Positions 36,808 through 45,772 of a DNA stretch of 64,000 nucleotides are shown here, piece by piece. The position numbers were made by a program, and so were the translations under genes. Origin of the DNA: Methylobacter marinus A45 (GTDB taxonomy: Bacteria; Pseudomonadota; Gammaproteobacteria; Methylococcales; Methylomonadaceae); assembly GCF_000383855.1 (NCBI RefSeq), contig NZ_KB912877.1, forward strand, positions 564,465 through 628,464, read 5' to 3'. The notes beneath the pieces are model-generated. The model worked only from the letters and a program-made list of their open reading frames with translations, did not search any database and was not told the DNA's origin. How positions within the stretch are numbered: position 1 is the stretch's first letter; every line of letters begins with the position of its first letter.

Positions 36808-37497
36808 CTATACACCGGTATCCTGCATATTGGACACTTTACCGGACCGCCCGCTACGTTTTGTCAGACGCCCTTCTTCAAGCTCAAAAACGAGATCACA
36901 CCGCGCCATCCAATCGGGGTCGTGGGCTACTGACAAAACCGTCAGACTGGAATCGGAGAAAACATCGAACACGGCTTGTTTGCTTGCCGTATCCAGCGCA
37001 CTGGTAACCTCGTCCAGCAGATAGAGATTTTTGCCCAGCAGCAGGCTGCGTGCCAAGGCAATTCGCTGTTTTTCCCCGCCGGAAATACGGCTGCTTTCCT
37101 GATGCAGAATATCCGCCGGCAAGTGCAAGCGCCGCAATACCTCAATGATCTGATCTTCCCGGGGCTTATGGCTCTGATGCGCTTTGAACCCAAAGGGCAA
37201 TAGCAGAGCTTCCCGCACGCTTTCAGCCCCCAGTATCGGCTCTTGCCCGACATAAGCGGTATGGTTTCGGATAGTCAAAATCGAAGCGGGGTCAAGAGGT
37301 TCCCCCTGAAAGTAAACCATGCCCCCGCTTAATGGATGCAGGCCTAGCAAAGTCCTTAGCACACTGCTCTTACCGGAACCGGACTTGCCGCATAGCACGG
37401 CTTTCTCGCCGGCGAAAAGATCAAAACTGACATCGGACAGCAACATTTTTTCATGGACGCTGACCGATACCTGGTCGAATCGGATAATAGGGGACAT
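36808..37497 (-). CDS. fetA: FetA-type ABC transporter ATP-binding protein
   Basis: 229 aa. Walker A GKSGSGKSSVLRTL (about 37-50), signature SGGEKQRIALARSL (about 138-151), Walker B LYLLDEVTSALD, and switch His in SVAHD. The downstream gene is a FetB-type permease, so together they form an iron-exporter-like pair. Confidence 0.88.
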   Translation of the reverse strand: MSPIIRFDQVSVSVHEKMLLSDVSFDLFAGEKAVLCGKSGSGKSSVLRTLLGLHPLSGGMVYFQGEPLDPASILTIRNHTAYVGQEPILGAESVREALLLPFGFKAHQSHKPREDQIIEVLRRLHLPADILHQESSRISGGEKQRIALARSLLLGKNLYLLDEVTSALDTASKQAVFDVFSDSSLTVLSVAHDPDWMARCDLVFELEEGRLTKRSGRSGKVSNMQDTGV

Positions 37498-37946
37498 TGC
37501 GTGATTTTTCTGAATTTGGATTTGCCCGGCAAAGTAAGGGATTAAGTCTGTCGGTAATCAACACTGATCAAATTTGCAGGCATCTCTGTATGGATTCGTA
37601 TCGGTTTAGCCTAGCATGAAATCGCTATCCCTGTTAATCATCAACGATTAAAAACGGAATAATCAGTGAAAATTGGCAAAGAGTGTAATTAATGCGTCTT
37701 CACAGCCGCAAGCGTGCCCGCTGGCAGTAAGATGGGATTAAGCGAAGCGTAGATAAACTATAGCGTGCAAACCAATACGGCGGTACTTCTCTCAAATAAA
37801 TTGGTAAAGCCCTGGCGCGACAGGATAGCGTCTGATCGTTTTTGGTCGGCCGGTTTAGATAAAGTTGTGGGCCAGTGCCAAAGCCAATATACTCATCGAC
37901 CGGCATCCCTGTATTATTTGTCTTAATGAAGCCCAATCCCGTCGTT
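37498..37946. other. Non-coding region upstream of the rhodanese lipoprotein
   Basis: 449 bp between fetA's start and the lipoprotein gene; both flanking genes diverge, so two promoters should lie here. A short leftward open stretch (37700-37969) overlaps the lipoprotein start and shows no family signature. No other structure stood out. Confidence 0.4.
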
Positions 37947-38324
37947 ATGAAAAAATACCATCTCATCATCGCTTTTATTATTCTCGTTTCCGGCTGTACA
38001 TTTCAAAAGCCGGACTATGTGAAAGTTGTAACCCCGGCGGAGTTAAACCGGATCATGCAGCAGCAGGACATATTTCTTGTTGATGTTCACACCCCCAAAC
38101 AGCGGCATATAAAAGGAACCGACCTGTTTATTCCTTACGACGAAGTAGAGAAATACAAAGACCTGCTGCCCAAAGATAAAAATACCGCTATCTACCTCTA
38201 TTGCGAAGGCGGTCCCATGGGCAATGCGGCGGCCCAGTCTTTATATAAACTGGGTTACCATGACTTGACCAATCTTGAAGGCGGCGCAAACGCCTGGAGA
38301 AAAGCCGGACTTGATTTTGAATGA
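37947..38324 (+). CDS. Rhodanese-like lipoprotein
   Basis: 125 aa from the ATG at 37947, because the lipoprotein signal MKKYHLIIAFIILVSGC begins there (lipobox LVSGC, Cys17). A rhodanese domain follows with FLVDVHTPKQRHIKG and the active-site loop YCEGGPMG (Cys86), ending LEGGANAWRKAG. It is likely periplasmic-facing and lipid-anchored. Function unknown; the periplasmic location is unusual compared with cytosolic rhodaneses. Confidence 0.82.
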   Translation: MKKYHLIIAFIILVSGCTFQKPDYVKVVTPAELNRIMQQQDIFLVDVHTPKQRHIKGTDLFIPYDEVEKYKDLLPKDKNTAIYLYCEGGPMGNAAAQSLYKLGYHDLTNLEGGANAWRKAGLDFE

Positions 38325-38405
38325 TTACCGTTACCAGGTCTTCATTGGTCCTTCAGAACAACCCGACAGATTGGCTTTGATAAGAAGCTTACCCTGTTAG
38401 GGTTA

Positions 38406-38426
38406 TGTGCCTGATCTTCAGGCACA
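38406..38426. terminator. Hairpin after the rhodanese lipoprotein gene
   Basis: Perfect 9-bp stem TGTGCCTGA/TCAGGCACA with a 3-nt loop, located between the convergent ends of the lipoprotein and beta-barrel genes. No T-run follows, so its role as a terminator is tentative. Confidence 0.4.
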
Positions 38427-38550
38427 CCAACTTAAACTGGCATGAACACTGGGCTATCACAGAGTCATTGTGCAGGCGATTAATCCTGCAAATTCCGCAA
38501 AATGCCTGCATTGACGCCCGGCAAGCAAACGAAGCTGATTTTCAGTACCG

Positions 38551-39852
38551 CTAACGCGAATGCCGGATTCCATCCCAGGAATAATTCAGAAAAACCGTCA
38601 CGGCGTTAGAATCACTCGTTCCCACAAATAAGTTCCGCGCCTGAAGGTCCGACTGAAAATCCTGATTGTCCTGCTGAAAATCCTGCCAACTGTAAATGTA
38701 GCTGCCTTTGAGCCGCCAGTTTTTCGCGAACTCCCAGGCAATACCCGCGGCTACGGAAAAATAACTGCGATCAAATTGACCGGTCAGATCTCCACTCGGC
38801 TGGCCTTCGATCGATTCACTACGGGTAAAATTACTCGTGAAATCCAGCACAAGATGCCGGGTTAAATGGTACGAATAATTAGCGAAGATTGAGTTGGTTT
38901 GCAGCGTTTGGCCGATGGCGCTTGGGTTAACAGCATTGGAGAAACCGGCGGAGAATTGGCTCAGCCGATCATCATAGCTTAAAGTGATGTTGGCAGCACT
39001 TCCCAAGGACAATGAAGGACTCTGCCCAGACGGAACGTCAGCCGAGTTGCTTCTGGTTTCATCAATCCATATCGGCCCTCCAGCGGCACTCACTGTCCAG
39101 CTGCGATTGATTGTATAATTCGCGCCCAGTTGAAAGCCAAACAGGTTTTGAGCCGAGGCGTCCACCCCCCCGGTATATCGGATGTGAGAAAAATAAAATT
39201 TTCCATTTAAAGAAAGACGTCGACTCCATTCATGATTCCCACCCAGATTGACGGTATAGGTCTCATTGCCACTGAAATTCAAGAAATCATTACTAACACT
39301 TGCATCGATACCGTCAAGTGGAATGCTGTAACTTGTCCTGGAATACGAAGCATCCAGGATCAATTGATCACGAGGAGTCCACTGCCAGACCCATGAAGGT
39401 GCCAGCTGATAGTTATCAGTCTGGCTGTTGGGTAAAAGCAGTCCTGTATCCAGGATTTGTTGGGCATAGGTACAACTAACGGCGTACTCGCCTTTTAAAC
39501 TGAAAACACTGCGTTTGGTCCGATAATCGCTGTTCAGTCTTAGATTGTATTTATCACAATCCCAAAGCGAATCATCATAGCGACGAATGTCCCCTTGGCC
39601 TTCGAAAGCGATATCCAATACCCTGGTTTTTCGGCTGGCTTGTAAGGTTGGCGTCAAAACGTATCCGACAACAGAATCATTACGAACAGGATTCATCGAA
39701 ATGTTGTCATTGTATTCCACCTGTTGGTTCAAGGAACCTTTCAGCATCCATTCGACTGCTGCCGCGTCCTTCCCGAAACCAATGCAGGCCATAACAACTA
39801 ATATGATTTTCCGGCCGCGACACATGTTTTTTGAAAAAAACTCAAGGCACAA
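38551..39852 (-). CDS. Outer-membrane beta-barrel protein of the exopolysaccharide/exosortase locus
   Basis: 433 aa. Signal peptide (about 1-32), then a mature protein with alternating hydrophobic/polar beta-strands and repeated short turns, ending in a strand with C-terminal pattern NAVTVFLNYSWDG. Proteins of this type (EpsL/WbfB-like, and the outer-membrane proteins associated with PEP-CTERM loci) occur beside exopolysaccharide genes. Presumed role: outer-membrane part of export or anchoring. The start overlaps the Wza-like gene end by 11 nt, so the two are coupled. Confidence 0.75.
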   Translation of the reverse strand: MCLEFFSKNMCRGRKIILVVMACIGFGKDAAAVEWMLKGSLNQQVEYNDNISMNPVRNDSVVGYVLTPTLQASRKTRVLDIAFEGQGDIRRYDDSLWDCDKYNLRLNSDYRTKRSVFSLKGEYAVSCTYAQQILDTGLLLPNSQTDNYQLAPSWVWQWTPRDQLILDASYSRTSYSIPLDGIDASVSNDFLNFSGNETYTVNLGGNHEWSRRLSLNGKFYFSHIRYTGGVDASAQNLFGFQLGANYTINRSWTVSAAGGPIWIDETRSNSADVPSGQSPSLSLGSAANITLSYDDRLSQFSAGFSNAVNPSAIGQTLQTNSIFANYSYHLTRHLVLDFTSNFTRSESIEGQPSGDLTGQFDRSYFSVAAGIAWEFAKNWRLKGSYIYSWQDFQQDNQDFQSDLQARNLFVGTSDSNAVTVFLNYSWDGIRHSR

Positions 39853-40441
39853 CGATAGTGTCGCCGCTTTGCAACAATATATTCGATTCTATATTCTCAC
39901 CATCCTCAACTTCACCGTACTTGAAAGGCAAGGATTTGAGCCGACCGTCTGCTTCACGCCTCAGGACCAGTATGCTGTTTTTTTCAGCGAACTCCGTTAA
40001 ACCGCCGGCCATGCCCAAAGCTTGCATCACATCCGTAGGTCTTGCCATCACAAACGCCCCCGGATGGGCAACCTCGCCAGTGACATAAATCATATTGCCG
40101 TCCGCGGCAAGCAGCCTGACGTTTACTTCAGAGTCAGGAATATACTGACTAAGACGCTTTCGCAGCAAGCTGGCCAGATCCTCGGTCGTTTTGCCGGCGG
40201 CGGCCACGTGTCCGATCAGGGGAAAAGAGATGGTGCCATCCGGCAGCACCACAACATCCTGTTTTAGCTTATCCTCTTCCCAAACGGTAATTTCCAGTTT
40301 ATCGCCTGGATTGAGGTGGTAAATCGCGTTTGCCAGGGCAAAAGGCTGAGCTGACAACCAAAGTAAGCAGCCGAGGAACAGCACTAAATGACGGCCTTTA
40401 AAATACGGGAGTGTCAATCTCTTCAAGATGAATGTATTCAT
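39842..40441 (-). CDS. Polysaccharide export protein (Wza/GumB-like)
   Basis: 199 aa. Signal peptide (about 1-39; no lipobox Cys seen, the cleavage region being ALANAIYH), then the poly-export domain (YHLNPGDKLEITVWEEDKLKQDVVVLPDGTISFPLIG), followed by one SLBB domain (YVTGEVAHPGAFVM). It is much shorter than E. coli Wza (379 aa), as is normal for GumB/EpsD-type auxiliary export proteins. It probably forms the periplasmic/outer-membrane channel for the polysaccharide made by the locus. Confidence 0.9.
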   Translation of the reverse strand: MNTFILKRLTLPYFKGRHLVLFLGCLLWLSAQPFALANAIYHLNPGDKLEITVWEEDKLKQDVVVLPDGTISFPLIGHVAAAGKTTEDLASLLRKRLSQYIPDSEVNVRLLAADGNMIYVTGEVAHPGAFVMARPTDVMQALGMAGGLTEFAEKNSILVLRREADGRLKSLPFKYGEVEDGENIESNILLQSGDTIVVP

Positions 40442-40734
40442 TCGCTAGTTATCCGGAACCGTCGCGTTAATTCATTAATATATTCACCAACAAGCTGAAT
40501 ATGCAAGATGTCGATTTCTACTGATTCAAGATGAAAAAAAATCGATGCTGCAAGCCCGCATCCTAAAGAACGCTATCGAGGGGCGGCATCGCTGGCTTTG
40601 GTTGTGGAACGGAGCAAATTTCTCAACATGATTTTTAATCACGGCCTTATTCTTATCATAGATTTATTCTTATTGAAAGAAGGCCGTAAAACAGGACTTA
40701 TACTTATTAACTAACTATCACCTTGCATCCTTGG

Positions 40735-42426
40735 TCATGACCATAAAGACCATCGCGCCTGCGCCAAAACCCAAATAGCAATCAATGCGTTAGTCGTCAT
40801 ATGCGCAATGACGGCATCGGCCAGCCGCCCTTGGCGGTAAAGAGCCAGGGCATATCCCATTCCCGCTAAAGTCCCCGCAATCCAGCGTTCATGCAATAGC
40901 CCGAACAATATAGATGAAAGTATGAACGAAAACCATGAGAACCGCCCGAGTGGTACATTTTCGAAATCTTTCGAAATCAACTTGCGGATCAAGTAACCGC
41001 GGAAGGCCAGTTCCTCGGCCAGAGGCACGATGATGACCGACCCGAATACACGGAACAGCAGCCAGACCGCTGCCATCTCATCGGCAAGTGCCGCCAAACC
41101 TTGTGATAACGCCGTCTTGCTGCTGTCGACATTTGGCTCCAGCAGCATCCAGATCATGAACACCGCGCCCCCGATGGCCGGAGCCTGCCAGGTCCACCGC
41201 CAACCCAGGCCATTATAAGCCTTGCGGAAATACCAAAGCATGCCAGCGACAGCCACAATACGCATGGGATAGAGGACGTCAAAGCCGCTGGAGGAAGCCG
41301 AGGTCATCATCGTGGCTGCCATCATAACCAATAAAGGCACGAGCAAGGCGGCGGCGAGAGATTTACCGGTTGTAGCAACCGGCAAGTCTGGCCCGGCAAC
41401 GGCAAAAAACCGCATCTTATTCGACAGGGCAATTACGCTTAGCGCAATTACGGTAAACGCTATCCAGCCGGCTTGCGCATGAAAGCCTTGCAAGGCTATT
41501 TCGGGCGACATGGACGTGCCGATCGCGATCAAAAGGGCGATGCGCACGGCGTTGGCTAACCAAATCACGGTTATACCGAGCGGAAAAAGCCAGAAGGAAT
41601 GCGGAAAACGTAATTCTTTACGAAACAGCCAAAGATAAACGGCAAGAAATATAGTGATCAGGGAAATACCTTCGATACCCGAACAAAAATGCGTGATTTC
41701 AACCTGGAAAACAGACGTGCCTAACAGGAATTCTTCTGGCTGGTAGACAAGGTCGGAATATACCCAGCCAAGCATGGAATAGACGAGCTGCAAAGTAGGC
41801 ACGGCCAGGAAATTCCAAAAATTTTCCTGACCCAACAGAGAGGTGTCGTAACGGCTAAGGGTCGCTACGAGTATCCAGGCGCCTAATCCTAACAAGCAGC
41901 CCATGAATAATGCCGCATATTCCTGGCGAATCAATCGCAACCAGAAATATCCTGGGGCTAAAGCCAAGAGCCATGACAACAATTTTGTGCCGGCCAGCAC
42001 AATCCAGCTGATAAACCAGGGCCCCGAAAGACGCGAGGGATTGAGGGGGTCTTCAAATATGAGCTCCGTGGCAAACGCGAATACGGCGAAAGCGAGTACG
42101 TGAACCGCCAACCAAACCAACCAGTGGTATTCTTTTGACTGTTCACGTGCCTTGACAAGAATAGCCTTAAGCCGCGGACTGAGCATCAGGAGACAAGCGC
42201 AGGCAACCCAAAGGCCCGCATGCCAAATCCCTTTCGAAGAATGAAACAGCTTCGCTGACCAATCGGCATCCTCTGCCAGGAAACGCGGTGCCTCATAGCG
42301 GGCTGTTATCGCCACGAGCTCAAATGCCATGAGTTCTAACAGCAATAGCCAGCGAACCGCTAACTGCTTTGCGGCAGCGGACCTGATTTGAAGCGGCGGA
42401 CCGGCGAAATTACACCACATATTCAA
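40735..42426 (-). CDS. xrtE: Exosortase E/CPBP protease fusion (VPEID-CTERM system)
   Basis: 563 aa, about 14-16 membrane helices. The first two-thirds is an exosortase: catalytic Cys248 in THFCSGIEGIS, Arg295 in LANAVRIALLI and His316 in GFHAQAG, the three-residue exosortase set. The C-terminal third (about 355-563) is a CPBP/CAAX-type intramembrane protease with the EExxxR motif EELAFRGYL (Glu471, Glu472, Arg476) and a second motif in FILSSILFGLLHE. A fused exosortase plus CPBP domain is the described exosortase E/protease type that pairs with VPEID-CTERM proteins. The matching substrate is the adjacent gene at 42505-42903. Start TTG at 42426 or ATG at 42420. Confidence 0.88.
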   Translation of the reverse strand: MNMWCNFAGPPLQIRSAAAKQLAVRWLLLLELMAFELVAITARYEAPRFLAEDADWSAKLFHSSKGIWHAGLWVACACLLMLSPRLKAILVKAREQSKEYHWLVWLAVHVLAFAVFAFATELIFEDPLNPSRLSGPWFISWIVLAGTKLLSWLLALAPGYFWLRLIRQEYAALFMGCLLGLGAWILVATLSRYDTSLLGQENFWNFLAVPTLQLVYSMLGWVYSDLVYQPEEFLLGTSVFQVEITHFCSGIEGISLITIFLAVYLWLFRKELRFPHSFWLFPLGITVIWLANAVRIALLIAIGTSMSPEIALQGFHAQAGWIAFTVIALSVIALSNKMRFFAVAGPDLPVATTGKSLAAALLVPLLVMMAATMMTSASSSGFDVLYPMRIVAVAGMLWYFRKAYNGLGWRWTWQAPAIGGAVFMIWMLLEPNVDSSKTALSQGLAALADEMAAVWLLFRVFGSVIIVPLAEELAFRGYLIRKLISKDFENVPLGRFSWFSFILSSILFGLLHERWIAGTLAGMGYALALYRQGRLADAVIAHMTTNALIAIWVLAQARWSLWS

Positions 42427-42504
42427 GCATTATCCGCTCAACAAAGAAAACCGAATCAGAAAACAGTGTTCTGCTCCGGTTTTAATGGTCAACGCCAGGG
42501 AATG

Positions 42505-42903
42505 CTAAGAGCGTCGAGACCGGGACCTTTCGCCTGCCAGCAGTAAAGCGCCTACCAGCAGAGCTATCGCACTGGTTCCAGATGCGGCATCAATTTCGGG
42601 AACGACATCACGAACTCCACCCGGTACAGGTCCGGAACCCACACCTGACCGGTCAGGATCAATTTGCGATAATTGATAACGCCAAACAGCCAACTGCTCC
42701 CTCCAGGCAGCCAGTTGCTCCCTCCAGGCGTCTAGCTGATCTAGCCATGACTGTATAGGTATTGTTTGAGATACCTGGCGTGATGTTGATTGAGAGGATG
42801 AAATCGACGTATTCCGGCTGTTTTCGTTATCTTCTGCCCAAGCATTGCCTGCGGCCAGGAACATAACCATTACACCCGCCAATATCAGTTGCTGAATATT
42901 CAT
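42505..42903 (-). CDS. VPEID-CTERM surface protein, substrate of XrtE
   Basis: 132 aa. Signal peptide 1-23 (ends GNAWA). Low-complexity Ser/Thr/Gln segment 28-48, then four heptads of form x-x-W-x-x-Q-L (51-78) that look like an amphipathic helix. A Gly/Pro/Val-rich stretch follows, then the sorting signal: VPEID at 101-105, membrane helix 110-123 and basic tail. The signal is the tripartite VPEID-CTERM pattern. Expected fate: cleavage near VPEID by the neighbouring exosortase and release or transfer at the cell surface. Strong RBS AAGGAGG 4 nt before the ATG; transcribed into xrtE 78 bp downstream. Confidence 0.9.
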   Translation of the reverse strand: MNIQQLILAGVMVMFLAAGNAWAEDNENSRNTSISSSQSTSRQVSQTIPIQSWLDQLDAWREQLAAWREQLAVWRYQLSQIDPDRSGVGSGPVPGGVRDVVPEIDAASGTSAIALLVGALLLAGERSRSRRS

Positions 42904-43741
42904 TGGTCCTCCTTACGCGTCCTCTTCGTTTACAGATAAAAGCCTAACCACTAAACGCAATTTAACGCCATGGTGGTTAGCTTTCGCCTATCATAATCCT
43001 GTGTTTTTTAGATAAATTCTTCTGATTATCGTTCACACACTGCCTGCATTTATTTTCACTATCCAAAAAACACTAATCGCGCGGCTTAGCCGCTGTTTCC
43101 CGCAGATGACCTGAAGGTCAATTTTTTCATTCCAGCAGTCCTGATTGGAATTGCATTCCATGGCCCGTACCAAGGGAATTGACTGCCAGAACGCCTGTTT
43201 AGGATCCACTGCTTAAGTCCAACCATAATCGCTTGATTAATCCTTACTCAATCTAAGTAATTTTACGTAGTTAAGACGTTTTTAATTAATGCGCCTTACC
43301 ATGGCTGTGCTTTAGTTTTACGGGGGAATACGTACTTCAAGGTCTTTTTAATTTATTCAGTACTTTTAACAAACGGTTTTTACATGCTGGGTTCACTGGA
43401 GATCGTGGTCAGTTGAGATTGAGTGCGTAAACTTTTTATCAATCCCAGCTAGCTATTGTATTGCGCCATAAGAAGAAAAGAATTTTGCCCAATTATCTTG
43501 CTGTTTAATGCAAATGCCTATTAGCACGAATACTTATGATGTGTCTGATGCTCATTAAATTGACAGGCGCTTTTGAATAGCTCACCGGAAATTGTGCTAT
43601 TTCAATTTTTCACCTCAATCTCCAAACGCAAAACAATACTAGCCCACCTTCTGTTTGATGAACTTCATCACAACCTGTTGCAAAGTCATCTACTAATCTT
43701 AAGCCCAATTCCTACAATATAAGAGGGCCATAAAAATTATT
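42904..43741. promoter_or_regulatory. Large divergent promoter region of the exosortase and secreted-protein genes
   Basis: 838 bp with no coding sequence. It separates the leftward VPEID operon from the rightward FN3-LamG gene. A short perfect palindrome TGACCTGAAGGTCA followed by ATTTTTT lies at 43117-43137. The region is AT-rich towards the right end, and the RBS-like GAGGG of the FN3-LamG gene is about 15 nt before its ATG. No sigma-54 consensus was found. Confidence 0.45.
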
Positions 43742-45337
43742 ATGAACAACTATTTTACAAATACTTCCTTGAGCGGATTGTGCAGGCGCTTTGGGTCGAT
43801 CGGGCTTGCCCTGTTCTCATTCAGTGGCCATTCATTCGCAGGAAGCACAAACCTCGCCTGGGACGCCAGCACTTCGCCCGATATCGGCGGTTATATAGTG
43901 TCTTACGGTCAAAGCAGCGGCCATTACGACTCAAGCATCGATGTCGGTAACAAAAACACCCTCACGGTATCGGGACTGCAAGAGGGTACTCAATATTTTT
44001 TCGGAGTGAAGGCCTACGATTCGGCCCGATCCACCGAAAGCGGCTATTCCAATGAAGTCAGTATGACGGTGCCGGTCACCACAACGACCGGCGGAACCGA
44101 CAATGAAAATGAAGACGGAACCGGCGGAGGAACAGATGGAAGAACCGACGGAGGAACTGGCGTTGGAACGGGCGGCACTACCGAAAGCCCCGGCGGGTCT
44201 ACTGGCGAAAATGCCGGTACAGATTCCGGCAATGACGGCTTGGTGGCAGCCTATGGATTTGAGGAAACCAATGGCAAAACTGTTGTCGATGCCTCGGGCA
44301 ATGGCAACCACGGCACTATCAAGGAGGCCGTCAGAATCTTCAGCGGCCGGTATGGGAAAGCCCTGAAGTTTGATGGCGTAAACGATTGGGTCACTATCGA
44401 AAACAGCGCATCGCTGGCACTTTCAACCGGCATGACCCTCGAAGCATGGGTATACCCGCAATCGCTGACAATTGGCGGAAAAACGGTATTCTTTAAAGAA
44501 ATAGCTGGCGGTAGCGATGATTACAGCCTCTATGCCAATGAAGATGCCAATCTGCCTGTTTCTTATATCAATAATGGAGATTACCGTATTATCTCCGGCC
44601 CCAACCAGTTGCCGGCGAATCAGTGGACGCATCTTGTGGCGACCTACGACGGCCAATATCAACGGCTTTATGTGAACGGCGCCGAAGTGGCCCAGCAGGA
44701 ACAAAAAGGCCTGATTCGCCAATCCGGCGGCGTGTTACGCATCGGTGGAAACAGCATCTGGGGCGAGTACTTCAAAGGCTATATTGATGAGATGCGGATC
44801 TATAATCGAGCCTTGACCGCAACGGAAATCAATAGCAACAAAACAACCGCAATCAGCGTTTCCAATCCGCCTCAGTTTGTCATGGGCGACCGGAATGAAG
44901 AACCTTGGGTCGAAAACAGACCGCAAGGCGTTGCACAAGCTTACCAAACGGTACCCGAGAAGGCCGGCATGGTAACGGATGTACAGGTCTATCTGGATGC
45001 CAGCACAACCGCGACACAGTTGGCTGCCGGTATTTATTCCGATAATAATGGCCATCCCGGAAAGCTTATCGGCAGAGGTACATTGAAAACGCTTAAACCT
45101 GATGCATGGAACTCGGTATCCATTGCCAGCGCCTCTGTTACCGCGAACCAGCCTTATTGGATTGCGATACTGGGGCTGAATGGAGAAATCGGATTTCTGA
45201 ACCAAGTGGGTTCAGGAACAGGCGTGATAGAGCAGAGTTCCGGCCGCAGTCTGAGAGACTTGCCCGGCACATGGACTGGTTCGGGCGATGGCTATAAAGC
45301 CAATGCGTCGATGTCGGTCTATGGGAATGGCTATTGA
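43742..45337 (+). CDS. Secreted FN3-LamG protein
   Basis: 531 aa. Signal peptide ends about residue 33 (GHSFAG). A fibronectin type III domain (about 35-110, starting TNLAWDASTSPDIGGYIVSYG) is followed by a Gly/Thr/Glu-rich linker (about 115-165). A LamG/concanavalin-like domain follows (about 168-375), with GLVAAYGFEETNGKTVVDASGNGNHGT and DEMRIYNRALTATEI. A further beta-rich domain reaches the C-terminus. It has no C-terminal sorting signal. It probably binds carbohydrate at the cell surface, in the matrix built by the surrounding locus (inference). Confidence 0.82.
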   Translation: MNNYFTNTSLSGLCRRFGSIGLALFSFSGHSFAGSTNLAWDASTSPDIGGYIVSYGQSSGHYDSSIDVGNKNTLTVSGLQEGTQYFFGVKAYDSARSTESGYSNEVSMTVPVTTTTGGTDNENEDGTGGGTDGRTDGGTGVGTGGTTESPGGSTGENAGTDSGNDGLVAAYGFEETNGKTVVDASGNGNHGTIKEAVRIFSGRYGKALKFDGVNDWVTIENSASLALSTGMTLEAWVYPQSLTIGGKTVFFKEIAGGSDDYSLYANEDANLPVSYINNGDYRIISGPNQLPANQWTHLVATYDGQYQRLYVNGAEVAQQEQKGLIRQSGGVLRIGGNSIWGEYFKGYIDEMRIYNRALTATEINSNKTTAISVSNPPQFVMGDRNEEPWVENRPQGVAQAYQTVPEKAGMVTDVQVYLDASTTATQLAAGIYSDNNGHPGKLIGRGTLKTLKPDAWNSVSIASASVTANQPYWIAILGLNGEIGFLNQVGSGTGVIEQSSGRSLRDLPGTWTGSGDGYKANASMSVYGNGY

Positions 45338-45772
45338 CTGAATCACTGACGGCTTAAGTGGCATAATGATGGAGCGTGCATCGCCCGGTGCGATGTCCGT
45401 TCCGTCTGCCGCCCGAAGTCGGGTGCATGCCGGTTTAACGTTTAGCATGAAGAAGTCAGCATTCTCTGTCTCAGCATCATTGACACGCACATCGAGATGA
45501 ACCCAATGAATACGCGGATAACCATTTGCGCTTGCCATTTCCAAGACCACTTAACCGGTAATGGAGCTGATTTTTATCGCTTTATCGGTCCGGATTCACT
45601 AAAAGCCAAAGGCTAATAATCAAGGAAAGCGCGATGATCCTGCATTATCAACTCCCTAACTTTCAATCAACTACCGACGTGATCATGAATAGCGCATTAT
45701 TGCCGTTTCATGATCAACCGTTGTAAGTAATAAACAAACGAGCTCGTGCAACAAAGAGCCAGGAAAAATTCT
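45338..45772. other. Non-coding spacer between FN3-LamG and first beta-helix gene
   Basis: 435 bp without a supported gene. A weak inverted repeat around CATCGC/GCGATG is near 45378-45398. It likely contains a promoter for the beta-helix gene; no clear consensus element was seen. Confidence 0.35.

Noticed and set aside
37700-37969. 89-codon leftward frame before the rhodanese lipoprotein
   Set aside because: It overlaps the signal-peptide-coding start of the lipoprotein on the other strand and has no recognisable domain; it may be remnant repeat sequence.
43117-43137. TGACCT/AGGTCA palindrome followed by T-run as a terminator
   Set aside because: It ends no gene on the plus strand and the stem is only 6 bp; treated as a possible operator at most.
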